A DNA stretch of 51,305 bases from Alistipes sp. (GCA_017451685.1 JAFTNV010000021.1:1-51305); one strand, 5' to 3'; positions 40,401-48,563 are shown, numbered from the stretch's first letter. Program-made: numbers and translations. The notes: generated from the sequence alone by a model not told the origin.

Positions 40401-40536
40401 TGCGGGTGTTCAGAACGTGTTTGTTATCACGAAGTATAGCGGTGTAGACCCTGAGATTTCAGGTGTTGAGGGTATCGATGGCACAATTTGGCCTCGTCCT
40501 CGCATCTACTCATTGCGTCTTAACCTTAATTTCTAA
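37489..40536 (+). CDS. SusC-like TonB-dependent outer-membrane transporter
   Basis: This is the outer-membrane import channel for starch oligosaccharides. The 1015-residue protein has a signal peptide (VFAQSGR, cut near residue 25). A carboxypeptidase-like beta domain follows (VKGVVVDATGTPVIGASVVEQGTTNGITTDVNGQF). It has the TonB-box-like region DDIVVIGYGTVKKEDMTGSV, a plug domain (GKVPGLQV, IRIRGAASLHASNDPLIVIDGVPI) and a 22-strand barrel ending RIYSLRLNLNF with terminal Phe. Length is normal for SusC (about 1000). It is paired with SusD 20 bases downstream. TonB is supplied from elsewhere, possibly the gene at 11.1 kb. Confidence 0.95.
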   Translation: MRKFLTMCLGLAILAMAIPAQVFAQSGRYDVKGVVVDATGTPVIGASVVEQGTTNGITTDVNGQFQLSVSSAESIVTISFIGYETKALAANSTELQRVVLAEDSAMIDDIVVIGYGTVKKEDMTGSVVAVKADELNRGAVVSTQDMMQGKVPGLQVIPGDGGPNSGSTIRIRGAASLHASNDPLIVIDGVPIANNAGSGMSNPLSLVNPNDIDSFTVLKDASATAIYGSRASNGVIIITTKKGKGNKINFSYNGSFSVSTNSDTMQVMSPEQFVDFVDTNFPVGTANGDAIAEFRGKSLTDWQSLIFRTALSHDHNVGLYGSYKDGKGNIELPYRVSIGYTGQQGTLETSKFDRATLDVSLAPKFLNDHLTVSLNAKGVYTHQNYADGGVVGTAAFYNPTVDPYWRTDDGEIDYSTTNGYYNIGDGEGEQFNPNELAANNPLSMLYDVEKYSNTYRTLGNIAVDYKVHGLEALRFNLNLGMDWSKTNEYDGVNPGSVQAYKDSDAMGVGKYTKKMWLRRNHLLDFYGNYNETWGKHTLDATLGYSWQHFYGGDRDITYYNDTHKQYEKSTGALSQEESYLVSFFGRINYSFDSRYLFTFSLRADGSSKFAQGNRWGYFPSAAFAWNAKSESFLEDVDAVSALKLRLSYGQTGQQEIGNYMYLARYSLSENDLSHMANMGSDGLSHMLSPTAYDPNIKWETTTTYNVGVDFGFLDGLINGSIDVYRRDTHDLLNWVTIPMGANFGTNLLTNVGSIRNQGVEFSLDFNPVRTADWSLRFGINGTFQDTKFTKLNNTTNEEWLNTLAIGTGGLALQVHKTGYSPYTFVTFKQGYDANGKPIQNGLWDLNNNGKTDEGDRYITEKSPSPDFFFGVNLKLSYKNWDFGFNGHGSVGNYAFNAFYAQNSVARVDTRGGLSNFASTVLRTGWLNTSNTKQQSCSDLFLEDASFFRLDDINLGYTFEDLGTTDLDLRIAAGVQNVFVITKYSGVDPEISGVEGIDGTIWPRPRIYSLRLNLNF

Positions 40537-40556
40537 TCAATTAAATCGCAATAACA

Positions 40557-42371
40557 ATGAAAACAACAAAATATATTCTTGTTGCAGTTGTAGGAGCGCT
40601 TTTGACCACGATGTCGTGTGTTCAGGATCTCGAGACCATGCCGATGAACCCATGGGATTCGACTTCTGAGACGGCATACGGTAAAAGTCGTGACTCTTAT
40701 GTTCAGGGTCTTGCGCGACTCTACTTTAACTTTACCACCAACGATACTAAGGACTTGTTGCTGAGTGATGCGGGAGCATCGGAGCTTATCCGTTCGTTCT
40801 GGAGCTGCCAGGAGGTATCTACGGATGAGGTTAAGTGTGCTTGGGGTGATGCTTGGGCAGAGGCTATCAACCAGAATACTTATGATGACTCGGAGAATGA
40901 TATGGTCTATGCAGTGTTTGTTCGTACACTCCAGGGCGTATCATACGTAAATGAGTATCTTCGTCAGACTGCCCCCGAGCGTCTTGAGGCTCGTGGTGTA
41001 GATGCAGAACTTAAGGCTGAGATTCAAGGCTTCCGTGCTGAGGCTCGATTCTTGCGTGCTTACTTCTATTGGATGGCGATGGATATATTCGGTAATGTGC
41101 CCTTCACAACGGAGGATTCTCCCGTTGGTGATGTTCTTCCGAATCAGAAACCACGAAAAGAGGTATACGAATTTATCGTATCTGAGCTTGAGGAGTTGGC
41201 TGGAGAGGATTCAGCAATGCCGAGTGCTGCCTCTAACCGTCCTCGTGCCGATAAGGGCTCTGTATTAGGTCTTTTGGCTCGTGTATATCTCAATGCGGAG
41301 GTTTACACCGGGACTCCCGCATGGACAGAGTGTAAGCAGACTTGTGAGAAGATCTACGCTTTGAACACATACCAGCTCAGCTCTAACTATGAGCATCTTT
41401 TCCGTGGCGATAACGGTGAGAACCCCAATGCTTACAACGAGTTCCTTTTTGCTGCATATTATGATGGCGATAAGGCACAGTCGTGGGGTGGTGGTACCTT
41501 CCTCACTTGTGGTGCGGCCGACTCAAAAGAGCTTCTGGGCACTACAAATGATATTCATGAAATAAAGATTGATACGGTTGCTTATACTAGACCTAAGCAC
41601 TTCAAACCCGAGGAGGGTGATAGAGTTATCTATGATTGGAGAGAGCGAGGTGACAGTGCTGTTATTAAGACAGACACTATCTATAAGCAGGTATCACGTT
41701 TGGGTATAGGTAATGGATGGTTGGGCTTGCATATCCATGAGAAGTTTGTCAAGGATCATTTCAATCCCGAGAATGTAACATGGGGAGAGAATGGTAGCTT
41801 CACAATTAAGGATCAGCGTGCTGCGAATGTACTCCTTACAGCACGTCGTACTGCTGGTAGCTTCTCAACTCTTGCAAACTCATTTGCTCAGGGTTGGGGC
41901 TGTTGGAAGTATAACAACATCCCGCATAATGAGACCGGCTTGGAGTTCTGGGAGCGTACTGGTTCACCTGATAAGTCAACGAACATTGACTATCCGTTGA
42001 TTCGTTTGGGCGAGATTCACCTTATCTACGCTGAGGCATGCTGCCGTTTGGGCCAGGGTGCTACGGCACAGCCTAAGATGAATGAGTTGGCCGTACGTAC
42101 TGGTGTTGAGGCTATCACCGTTCCTGGAGCATGGGATGACGAGGCTATGAAGTTGTTCCGCGCGGAGCGTGCCCGTGAGCTTCTCTGGGAGGGTCACCGT
42201 CGTACCGACCTTATCCGTTATGATTCATACTGGCAGGGTAGCTACTTGTGGCCTTTCAAGGGTGGCAATGCCTCTACAGGCGCAGAGTTCCCCGAGTACA
42301 AGAAGCTATATGCTATTCCGCCTTCACAGATTAAGGCTAACACGAATTTGCAGAATCCTATTGGATATTAG
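40557..42371 (+). CDS. SusD-like starch-binding outer-membrane lipoprotein
   Basis: A surface lipoprotein that forms the lid on the SusC barrel and binds starch helices. The 604-residue product has a lipoprotein signal with Cys21 (LLTTMSC) followed by VQDLETMP, and TPR-like helical segments (EIQGFRAEARFLRAYFYWMAMDIFGNVPF). The C-terminal half ends EGHRRTDLIRYDSYW and YPLIRLGEIHLIYAEA, standard RagB/SusD motifs. It is somewhat longer than B. thetaiotaomicron SusD (551). The DNA style matches SusC: lower GC and more T-ending codons than the GH13 genes that follow. Confidence 0.95.
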   Translation: MKTTKYILVAVVGALLTTMSCVQDLETMPMNPWDSTSETAYGKSRDSYVQGLARLYFNFTTNDTKDLLLSDAGASELIRSFWSCQEVSTDEVKCAWGDAWAEAINQNTYDDSENDMVYAVFVRTLQGVSYVNEYLRQTAPERLEARGVDAELKAEIQGFRAEARFLRAYFYWMAMDIFGNVPFTTEDSPVGDVLPNQKPRKEVYEFIVSELEELAGEDSAMPSAASNRPRADKGSVLGLLARVYLNAEVYTGTPAWTECKQTCEKIYALNTYQLSSNYEHLFRGDNGENPNAYNEFLFAAYYDGDKAQSWGGGTFLTCGAADSKELLGTTNDIHEIKIDTVAYTRPKHFKPEEGDRVIYDWRERGDSAVIKTDTIYKQVSRLGIGNGWLGLHIHEKFVKDHFNPENVTWGENGSFTIKDQRAANVLLTARRTAGSFSTLANSFAQGWGCWKYNNIPHNETGLEFWERTGSPDKSTNIDYPLIRLGEIHLIYAEACCRLGQGATAQPKMNELAVRTGVEAITVPGAWDDEAMKLFRAERARELLWEGHRRTDLIRYDSYWQGSYLWPFKGGNASTGAEFPEYKKLYAIPPSQIKANTNLQNPIGY

Positions 42372-42429
42372 TATTTATCAACAATCCATTTATTAACCAT
42401 TTTATTAACTTTCTAAAAACTAAATTATT

Positions 42430-43395
42430 ATGAAACTTGTTAAGTTTTTGGCAGCTTCTTTAGCTGCAGTTGCTATGTTGGCAGCTTGTGAGTCTGCAGA
42501 GGAGAACAAGGGCAATGGCAACAACAATGATGGTCAGGGCGGTATTATCGTTCAGGAGTTCGTAACGGTTTACTGTGATGTTACAGCTGCTGGTTGGGAA
42601 ACTTGCAGTGTTTGGGCATGGAACCTTGATGACAACTCTATTAACTACACTGGTGGCACTTGGCCCGGTGAGGCTCTTACTGAGACTGAGGAGATTGACG
42701 GTGTAAAGTACTACATCTGGAACTGTCCTAAGGAGACTGTTGGTACTACTATTGGCTTTATCCTTAACGAGGGTGTTGACGGTGGTGCTCAGACTATCGA
42801 CATTCACCTTCCTGTTGCAGACGGCGTTAAGGTTGCTGTTATTGAGCATCCCGAGGAAGACGGTAAGTGGAGCGCTACTATTGACGGTGTAGAGTTTGAC
42901 GAGCCTGAGAAGCCCGTTGTTGAGGAGCCTAAGAGCTTGGAGGGTCACTCTTGGGGCGTTATCGGTGCATTCAACAGTTGGAGTGCTGATGTCGCTATGA
43001 CCGTTGAGGGTAACACTGCCACCGCTACATTTGAGGTTACTGCTATCGATGGTGAGAATGGCCATTTCAAGGTACGTGCCGATGCAGGTTGGGATATTAG
43101 CTACGGTGTAAAGATGGCTGCTGCTGAGGCTGCAACATTTGCTGAGGGTGACGACGCTCCTACTGAGGGTGACACTACTGAGGGTGACACTACTGAGGGT
43201 GACACTACTGAGGGTGACACTACTGAGGGTGAGGAGACTCCCGAGGACGAGGGCCTCACAGTTATTCCTACAGACGGTACCCCCTTCCCCGCTACATTCA
43301 ATGGTAGCAATATCGTTGTAGAGGAGGCTGGTACCTACACTATCACGTTGACTATTACCGAGGAGGCTAGCACCTTCACTCTTACGAAGAACTAA
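42430..43395 (+). CDS. SusE-like starch-binding lipoprotein with CBM26-like domain
   Basis: The 321-residue surface lipoprotein has a signal ending LAAC (Cys20) with ESAEEN after it. Domain 1 (about 42-150) looks like a CBM26-type starch-binding module with WAWNLDDNSINYTGGTWPGEAL and FILNEGVDGGAQTIDIHL. Domain 2 (from about 172) is a SusE/SusF-type module: HSWGVIGAFNSWSADVAMTVEGNTATATFEV, FKVRADAGWDISYG and VVEEAGTYTITLTI. A loop of this second module carries an acidic tandem repeat (residues about 245-269, unit TEGDT). So it combines parts of SusE and unrelated starch modules. It is the third gene of the transporter-SusC-SusD-SusE run and probably helps hold starch at the surface. Confidence 0.85.
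   Translation: MKLVKFLAASLAAVAMLAACESAEENKGNGNNNDGQGGIIVQEFVTVYCDVTAAGWETCSVWAWNLDDNSINYTGGTWPGEALTETEEIDGVKYYIWNCPKETVGTTIGFILNEGVDGGAQTIDIHLPVADGVKVAVIEHPEEDGKWSATIDGVEFDEPEKPVVEEPKSLEGHSWGVIGAFNSWSADVAMTVEGNTATATFEVTAIDGENGHFKVRADAGWDISYGVKMAAAEAATFAEGDDAPTEGDTTEGDTTEGDTTEGDTTEGEETPEDEGLTVIPTDGTPFPATFNGSNIVVEEAGTYTITLTITEEASTFTLTKN
43161..43235 (+). repeat. 15-bp tandem repeat (5 copies) inside the SusE-like gene
   Basis: The unit TACTGAGGGTGACAC starts at 43161, 43176, 43191, 43206 and 43221; the first four are identical and the last differs in its final bases. Because the unit is a multiple of three, copy-number change keeps the frame and only lengthens or shortens the acidic linker. 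Confidence 0.9.
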
Positions 43396-43401
43396 TTAGT
43401 A

Positions 43402-43521
43402 GTAGCTTAATAAAAAGTGTATTTTGTCGTTATGCTTGCGCTCAAAATCCTCATTTACGACAAGTAAACTGCGGTTTCTCGCGCTTCGCATGCCTAAAAC
43501 TACATCTTTTTATTCACCTAC
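43402..43521. repeat. 120-bp palindromic element (family 1), copy B
   Basis: Terminal repeats are GTAGCTTAATAAAAAG (43402-43417) and, from 43521 on the other strand, GTAGGTGAATAAAAAG. The interior matches copy A (29044-29163) through TTTTGTCGTTATGCTTG, ATTTACGACAAGTAAACTGC and GCTTCGCATGCCTAAAACTA. It starts seven bases after the SusE-like stop and lies between the binding/import genes and the GH13 genes. Its stem could end or reduce transcription into the amylases. Confidence 0.8.
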
Positions 43522-43642
43522 TTGCTATTAGCGGTAAATTTTGGTCGTGGGGCTTTGAACGGCCCCTCGACCCCTAAGCCAAGCCGTCGTGGACACCGAG
43601 GAGCGCTTGGCACCAACGCGAAAGAACTAAAACACTACTAAT

Positions 43643-45778
43643 ATGAGAATCAAATCTATCCTTTTTGTGGCTTGCGCCGTTGTGGTGTCGCTCCTTGCCG
43701 TACACTGCATCATGGATAAGTCTGCGGCAGATGGCGAGTTTGCCCTCGGCAACAACGCCCCCGTAGTGCCCATGACAATCAAGACGGGAACTACATCGCA
43801 CTACCTTACGGACTACTATCCCCAGTGGGTGGGTGCTGACGAGCTTACAACCTCGGACGAGCGTCTTAAGCTCACAGCAACAGCCGACGACTGGTCTACA
43901 TTCGACATCGCAACAGATGCCGAGGTGTTGGTATCTACCATCGACGTATGGCACGAGGGCGAGCCCTTGGCCGTCGTTGTGCTTGGTGGCAAGCGCGACA
44001 CCGCAGGCAGCTATATGTCTACCACGAAGGTCGACGATGGCCGCATCGTGGTGGAGGCAACAGCGCCCATCGTGGAGGCTGTGGCCCTCTGGCAGAATAA
44101 CCCCATCGACAATGTCGTGGTGGAGGGTAACACGTTGAGCGTTGCCATCCCCGAGTGCGCCGAGAGCTTCGACCGCTCGGCCGTGCGCATCTTCGCAGCA
44201 TCGGAGGCGGGACGATTCAACGATGTGCTCCTCCCGTTGGAGCGTGGCGTGGTTGTCACCGACGCCAAGGACATACGCCGTGGCGACCACCAGTCGCAGG
44301 TGCTCTATTCGTTGATGGTAGACCGCTTCAACAATGGTACAACGGCGAACGACTGGAAGATTAACTCTCCCGAGGTGTTGGATAAGGTCGATTATCAGGG
44401 TGGCGACATCGTGGGCATCACCCAGAAGATTGAGGATGGCTTCTTCACCGACCTTGGCATCACGACGATATGGATATCGCCCATCACGCAGAACCCCGAG
44501 GATGCGTGGGGTCAGAACGTGAATCCCGACACCAAGTTCTCGGGCTATCACGGCTACTGGCCTATATATAATACAAAGGTAGACTTCCGCTTCGGCACCG
44601 ACGAGGAGCTTCGCACGATGCTCGCGACGGCACACGGCGAGAATATGAATGTCATCCTCGACTATGTGGCTAACCACCTACATATCAACTCTCCCGTGCT
44701 TCAGGAGCACCCCGACTGGACAACAGACCTCTACCTCCCCGACGGCCGCAAGAACATAGGCCAGTGGGATGGTGAGACACGCCTTACGACATGGTTTGAC
44801 GAGCATATCCCCACGCTCGACACACGCCGCGAGGAGGTGTGCGACCCCATGACCGACACGGCGCTATACTGGGTGCGTAACTTCGACTTCGACGGCTACC
44901 GCCACGATGCGTGCAAGCATATTCCGTTGAACTACTGGCGTATGCTCACACACAAGATGAAGTCGTCGATGCCCGAGCGTAACCTCTGGCAGATAGGTGA
45001 GACTTATGGCGATGTTGAGCTTATAGGCTCGTATGTTAAGTCGGGCATGATAGACTCGCAGTTCGACTTCAACCTCTACCACAACTCGCGCGACGTCATC
45101 GTCGACGAGGGTCGCTCGATGCGCACCATAGCCTCGACTGTCGAGGAGTCGGAGGCGGCCTACGGCTCGCACCACACGATGGGTAACATCACGGGTAACC
45201 ACGACAAGCCACGCTTCATCTCGTTGGCCGGTGGCGACATGTCGCTCTGGTGTCCCGACGATAAGGCCGAGGGCTGGCACCGCGAGGTGGGTGTGGGCGA
45301 CATGGACAAGGGACATGCCGGCTTGCAGCTCTTGAAGGCCATCATCACCACCGTGCCGGGCGTGCCCTGCATATATCAGGGTGACGAGTTCGGTGTGCCG
45401 GGAGCGAATGACCCCGACAACCGCGACATGATGCGCTTCGATGGCTATAACGACTACCAGACGAAGGAGTATGCTCAGACGAAGGCCCTCATTGCCGAGC
45501 GTCGCGCTTCGATGCCGTTGATGTATGGCGACTACCGCACGTTGTACGTCGACGATGAGGCATGGGTGTTCTTGCGCCACTACATGGGCGAGTGGGCGCT
45601 GGTAGGCATCAACGTGCGTGGCGAGGCTAAGAACATCGAGGTTGAGCTTCCTACGTTTGCGAAGTGTGGCGACCTCGAGGTGGCTGTTGCTACCGAGGGT
45701 GCCAAGGCCGAGTGTCTGGGCGAGGGCCGCATAAGCGTGACCGTGCCTGCATACGGCTATGTGATTGTAAACAAATAA
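43643..45778 (+). CDS. GH13 alpha-amylase-family enzyme, SusG-like position
   Basis: This is an extracytoplasmic starch-degrading enzyme. The 711-residue protein has an N-terminal hydrophobic segment with Cys22 (AVVVSLLAVHC), an imperfect lipobox because of His at -1; it may be a lipoprotein or simply exported. Residues about 30-215 form a beta-rich N-terminal region, then the GH13 barrel starts at VLYSLMVDRFNNG. Catalytic residues are nucleophile Asp422 (GYRHDAC), acid/base Glu453 (WQIGETYG) and Asp521 (GNHDKPRF). A C-terminal beta domain ends TVPAYGYVIVNK. GC is higher than in SusC/SusD. Substrate may be starch or branched maltodextrin. The next GH13 gene is 16 bases downstream. Confidence 0.9.
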   Translation: MRIKSILFVACAVVVSLLAVHCIMDKSAADGEFALGNNAPVVPMTIKTGTTSHYLTDYYPQWVGADELTTSDERLKLTATADDWSTFDIATDAEVLVSTIDVWHEGEPLAVVVLGGKRDTAGSYMSTTKVDDGRIVVEATAPIVEAVALWQNNPIDNVVVEGNTLSVAIPECAESFDRSAVRIFAASEAGRFNDVLLPLERGVVVTDAKDIRRGDHQSQVLYSLMVDRFNNGTTANDWKINSPEVLDKVDYQGGDIVGITQKIEDGFFTDLGITTIWISPITQNPEDAWGQNVNPDTKFSGYHGYWPIYNTKVDFRFGTDEELRTMLATAHGENMNVILDYVANHLHINSPVLQEHPDWTTDLYLPDGRKNIGQWDGETRLTTWFDEHIPTLDTRREEVCDPMTDTALYWVRNFDFDGYRHDACKHIPLNYWRMLTHKMKSSMPERNLWQIGETYGDVELIGSYVKSGMIDSQFDFNLYHNSRDVIVDEGRSMRTIASTVEESEAAYGSHHTMGNITGNHDKPRFISLAGGDMSLWCPDDKAEGWHREVGVGDMDKGHAGLQLLKAIITTVPGVPCIYQGDEFGVPGANDPDNRDMMRFDGYNDYQTKEYAQTKALIAERRASMPLMYGDYRTLYVDDEAWVFLRHYMGEWALVGINVRGEAKNIEVELPTFAKCGDLEVAVATEGAKAECLGEGRISVTVPAYGYVIVNK

Positions 45779-45794
45779 TATAACCTATACAATT

Positions 45795-47192
45795 ATGAAG
45801 AGATTTTTGGCACTTGTCGTAGCTGTCGCTACGCTTGTAGGTTGCTGCAACTGCAACGAGAAAGTAGAGAACCGCGAGTTCGATAAGTTCAACTCGGTGG
45901 TATACGAGATGAACATCCGTCAGGCTACGGAGGAGGGTACCTTCGCTGCTGCGGAGAAGTATCTCCCGGAGTTGAAGGAGATGGGCGTAGACATCGTATG
46001 GCTCATGCCCGTAAGCCCCATCGGTGTTGATGGCCGCAAGGGCTCGCTCGGCTCGTACTACTCGATTATCGACTATAAGGAGATTAACCCCGAGTTCGGT
46101 ACGATGGAGGACTTCGACAGCTTCCTCGCTACGGCTCACGACCTTGGCTTGAAGGTCATCCTCGACTGGGTTGCTAACCACACCTCGCGCGATGCCGACT
46201 GGTGGAAGGAGGGTAAGACCGACTGGTATGTCATGGACGAGGCTACGGGTCTTCCTATCGTTGAGTACGACTGGACAGATATTGCGAAGCTAAATTATAA
46301 GAATGAGGATATGCGCGCTGCGATGCTCGACGCCCTCAAGTTCTGGGTTGAGAAGGGTGTTGACGGCTACCGCTGCGATGTGGCGATGAATGTTCCGGGT
46401 GACTTCTGGGCACAGGCCTGGGAGGAGGTGCGCGCCATCAATCCCGATGTATATCTCTTGGCCGAGGGCGAAGAGACATGGTTGCACGAGAGTGGCTTCG
46501 AGGCTACGTATGCCTGGGAGCTCCACCACATCTTCAACGCCATGGCTAAGGGTGGCAGCGAGACTAAGAACGTAGCGGGCGATGGCACCATCAAGACCGA
46601 TGCCAAGACCGTTGCCGACCTTAAGGAGTACCTCGCACGCGACGACGAGAAGTATCCTGCACCCGCTATGCGCCTTATGTTTACCTCGAACCACGACGAG
46701 AACTCGTGGGCGGGTACGGAGTTTGAGCGCATGGGCGATGCTCACAAGACCTTCGCAGCCCTCACCTTCGTATTGCCCAAGAGCCAGCCACTCATCTACA
46801 CAGGTCAGGAGATAGGTCTTAACCGTCGCCTCGCCTTCTTCGAGAAGGACTCTGTTGTAGAGCTCGTAGACACGGAGTATGGCAAGGAGTACCGCGACTT
46901 CTACAAGGGTCTCTGCGCCTTCCGTCACAATAACTCGGCATTGGCTGCGGGCGCAAACGTAGCACCTATGCAGTATGTCGAGGGTGCTCCCGAGAGCGTT
47001 CTTGCCTTCACACGTGCTAACGAGGAGAACACCGTATTGTGCCTCTTCAACTTCTCGGCAGAGCCCGCGAGCGTGACGCTCACGGAGGCTGAGGCCGGCG
47101 AGTACAACTGCCTCTGCGGTCAGACTAAGACCTTCGCTGCGGGTGATGTTGTTGAGCTTGGCGCGTGGGGTTATATGCTTCTCTCTAAATAG
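45795..47192 (+). CDS. GH13 alpha-amylase-like lipoprotein
   Basis: An exported GH13 enzyme of 465 residues. The signal peptide ends LVGC (Cys17) in an unusual CCNCNEK context, suggesting a lipoprotein. The barrel contains YEMNIRQATEEGTF, DWVANHTSRDADWW, nucleophile Asp195 (YRCDVAM), acid/base Glu224 (LLAEGEE) and Asp301 (TSNHDENSW). A small C-terminal beta domain follows. It is closely related to the next gene (47264-48550), with which it shares IWLMPxxPIG, GRKGxLGSYYSI and the catalytic motifs. Exact specificity (alpha-amylase or maltodextrin hydrolase) is not shown. A terminator lies just downstream. Confidence 0.9.
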   Translation: MKRFLALVVAVATLVGCCNCNEKVENREFDKFNSVVYEMNIRQATEEGTFAAAEKYLPELKEMGVDIVWLMPVSPIGVDGRKGSLGSYYSIIDYKEINPEFGTMEDFDSFLATAHDLGLKVILDWVANHTSRDADWWKEGKTDWYVMDEATGLPIVEYDWTDIAKLNYKNEDMRAAMLDALKFWVEKGVDGYRCDVAMNVPGDFWAQAWEEVRAINPDVYLLAEGEETWLHESGFEATYAWELHHIFNAMAKGGSETKNVAGDGTIKTDAKTVADLKEYLARDDEKYPAPAMRLMFTSNHDENSWAGTEFERMGDAHKTFAALTFVLPKSQPLIYTGQEIGLNRRLAFFEKDSVVELVDTEYGKEYRDFYKGLCAFRHNNSALAAGANVAPMQYVEGAPESVLAFTRANEENTVLCLFNFSAEPASVTLTEAEAGEYNCLCGQTKTFAAGDVVELGAWGYMLLSK

Positions 47193-47202
47193 TGGAAAAA
47201 TT

Positions 47203-47239
47203 GGGTACGCCTATATTTACGGGTGTACCCTCTCTTTTT
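47203..47239 (+). terminator. Terminator between the two paralogous GH13 genes
   Basis: GGGTACGCC (47203-47211) pairs with GGTGTACCC (47222-47230) with one mismatch, followed by TCTCTTTTTC. It falls 11 bases after the stop of the upstream GH13 gene and 25 bases before the next ATG. No own promoter for the next gene is obvious, so it may only partly stop transcription. Confidence 0.6.
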
Positions 47240-47263
47240 CCTCTCGTTTTTTACTCTTGACCT

Positions 47264-48550
47264 ATGACGTACAAAAATCCCGAGTGGAGCTACTCGGCAG
47301 TGCTCTATGAGCTTAACATAAGGCAGTTTACGCCCGCGGGCACGTTCAATGCAGCCACGGAGCGCCTGCCTTTCTTACGCTCCATAGGCGTAGATGCCAT
47401 CTGGCTGATGCCCATATATCCCATCGGCATCGAGGGGCGCAAGGGTACGCTCGGATCGTACTACTCCATACGTGACTATAAGGCTGTGAACGAGGAGTTC
47501 GGCACCGAGGAGGACTTGAAGGCCTTTATCTCTGTGGCGCACTCGCTCGGCATGAAGGTGCTCTTGGACTGGGTAGCCAACCATACGGCACGCGATGCAC
47601 GATGGATTACGGAGCGTCCCGCAGAGTGGTATGAGCGCGACGAGCAGGGTGTAGCTAAGGTGCCCTGGGATTGGACCGACACCGCGAAGCTGAACTACGC
47701 CAACCACGACGTGTGGCGTGGCGAGATTGAGGCTATGCGCTACTGGGTCGAGGAGTTCGAGGTCGACGGCTTCCGTGCCGACATGGCGATGCTTGTCCCC
47801 ATAGAGTTCTGGCAGGAGGCGGCAGCCACGTTGCACGCCATCAAGCCCGACATCTTCATGCTTGCCGAGGCCGAGGAGGATAACCTCTTCGACGGGGCCT
47901 TCAATATGAGCTATCAGTGGAATATCCACCACATCATGTGCGACATAGCCAAGGGCGCACGTCGCGTGTGGGATATGCGCAATGCCATACATGCCGAGAG
48001 GGCGAAATACCCGCGCGAGGCTATGCGCATGAGCTTCACGTCGAACCACGACGAGAACTCGTGGAGTGGCTCGGAGCAGTCGCGCTTTGGAGCGGCGCTG
48101 GAGGTGATGACGGCGATGACCTTCCTAATGCCCTCAACGATGCCGCTCATATATACGGGTCAGGAGGTGGGCTACGACCACTCGTTTGAGTTTTTCGAGC
48201 GCGACGCCATCCCCGCGGAGGCGTACCGCGAGAACCGCACGACGGAGCTCTACCGTCGCCTCACGGCACTTAAGCACTCCGAGCGTGCGCTATGCTCGGG
48301 TGAGCGCGGTGGCGAGATGATAGATATAGAGAATAACGCGAAGGATTGTATGATGACCTTCGTGCGCGAGGTTGAGGGCAGCCGTGTTGTTGCCATCATG
48401 AACCTCTCGCCATACACCATACATGCCGACTTTCGCACAGGAATATATGCCGGAGCGTACCGCGATGCTATGACGGGTGAGCGTTTCATCCTCGACGAGC
48501 ATGTGGAGTGTGACATGACACCGTGGCGCTACCGTATTTTAGTAAAATAA
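47264..48550 (+). CDS. GH13 alpha-amylase-like enzyme, no signal peptide
   Basis: This is a predicted cytoplasmic GH13 enzyme of 428 residues. It begins MTYKNPEWSYSAVLYELNIRQF with no hydrophobic leader. The motifs match its neighbour: DWVANHTARDARW, Asp173 (FRADMAM), Glu202 (MLAEAEED) and Asp263 (TSNHDENSW). It seems to be a tandem duplicate of the upstream gene that lost or never had an export signal, thus placing the same activity inside the cell, where maltodextrins brought in by the MFS carrier would be cut. The neopullulanase-like gene follows after 13 bases. Confidence 0.88.
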   Translation: MTYKNPEWSYSAVLYELNIRQFTPAGTFNAATERLPFLRSIGVDAIWLMPIYPIGIEGRKGTLGSYYSIRDYKAVNEEFGTEEDLKAFISVAHSLGMKVLLDWVANHTARDARWITERPAEWYERDEQGVAKVPWDWTDTAKLNYANHDVWRGEIEAMRYWVEEFEVDGFRADMAMLVPIEFWQEAAATLHAIKPDIFMLAEAEEDNLFDGAFNMSYQWNIHHIMCDIAKGARRVWDMRNAIHAERAKYPREAMRMSFTSNHDENSWSGSEQSRFGAALEVMTAMTFLMPSTMPLIYTGQEVGYDHSFEFFERDAIPAEAYRENRTTELYRRLTALKHSERALCSGERGGEMIDIENNAKDCMMTFVREVEGSRVVAIMNLSPYTIHADFRTGIYAGAYRDAMTGERFILDEHVECDMTPWRYRILVK

Positions 48551-48563
48551 TAATATTGCCTCT

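Noticed and set aside
43161-43235. CRISPR-like array
   Set aside because: Contiguous 15-bp units without spacers inside a coding frame. It is a coding tandem repeat.
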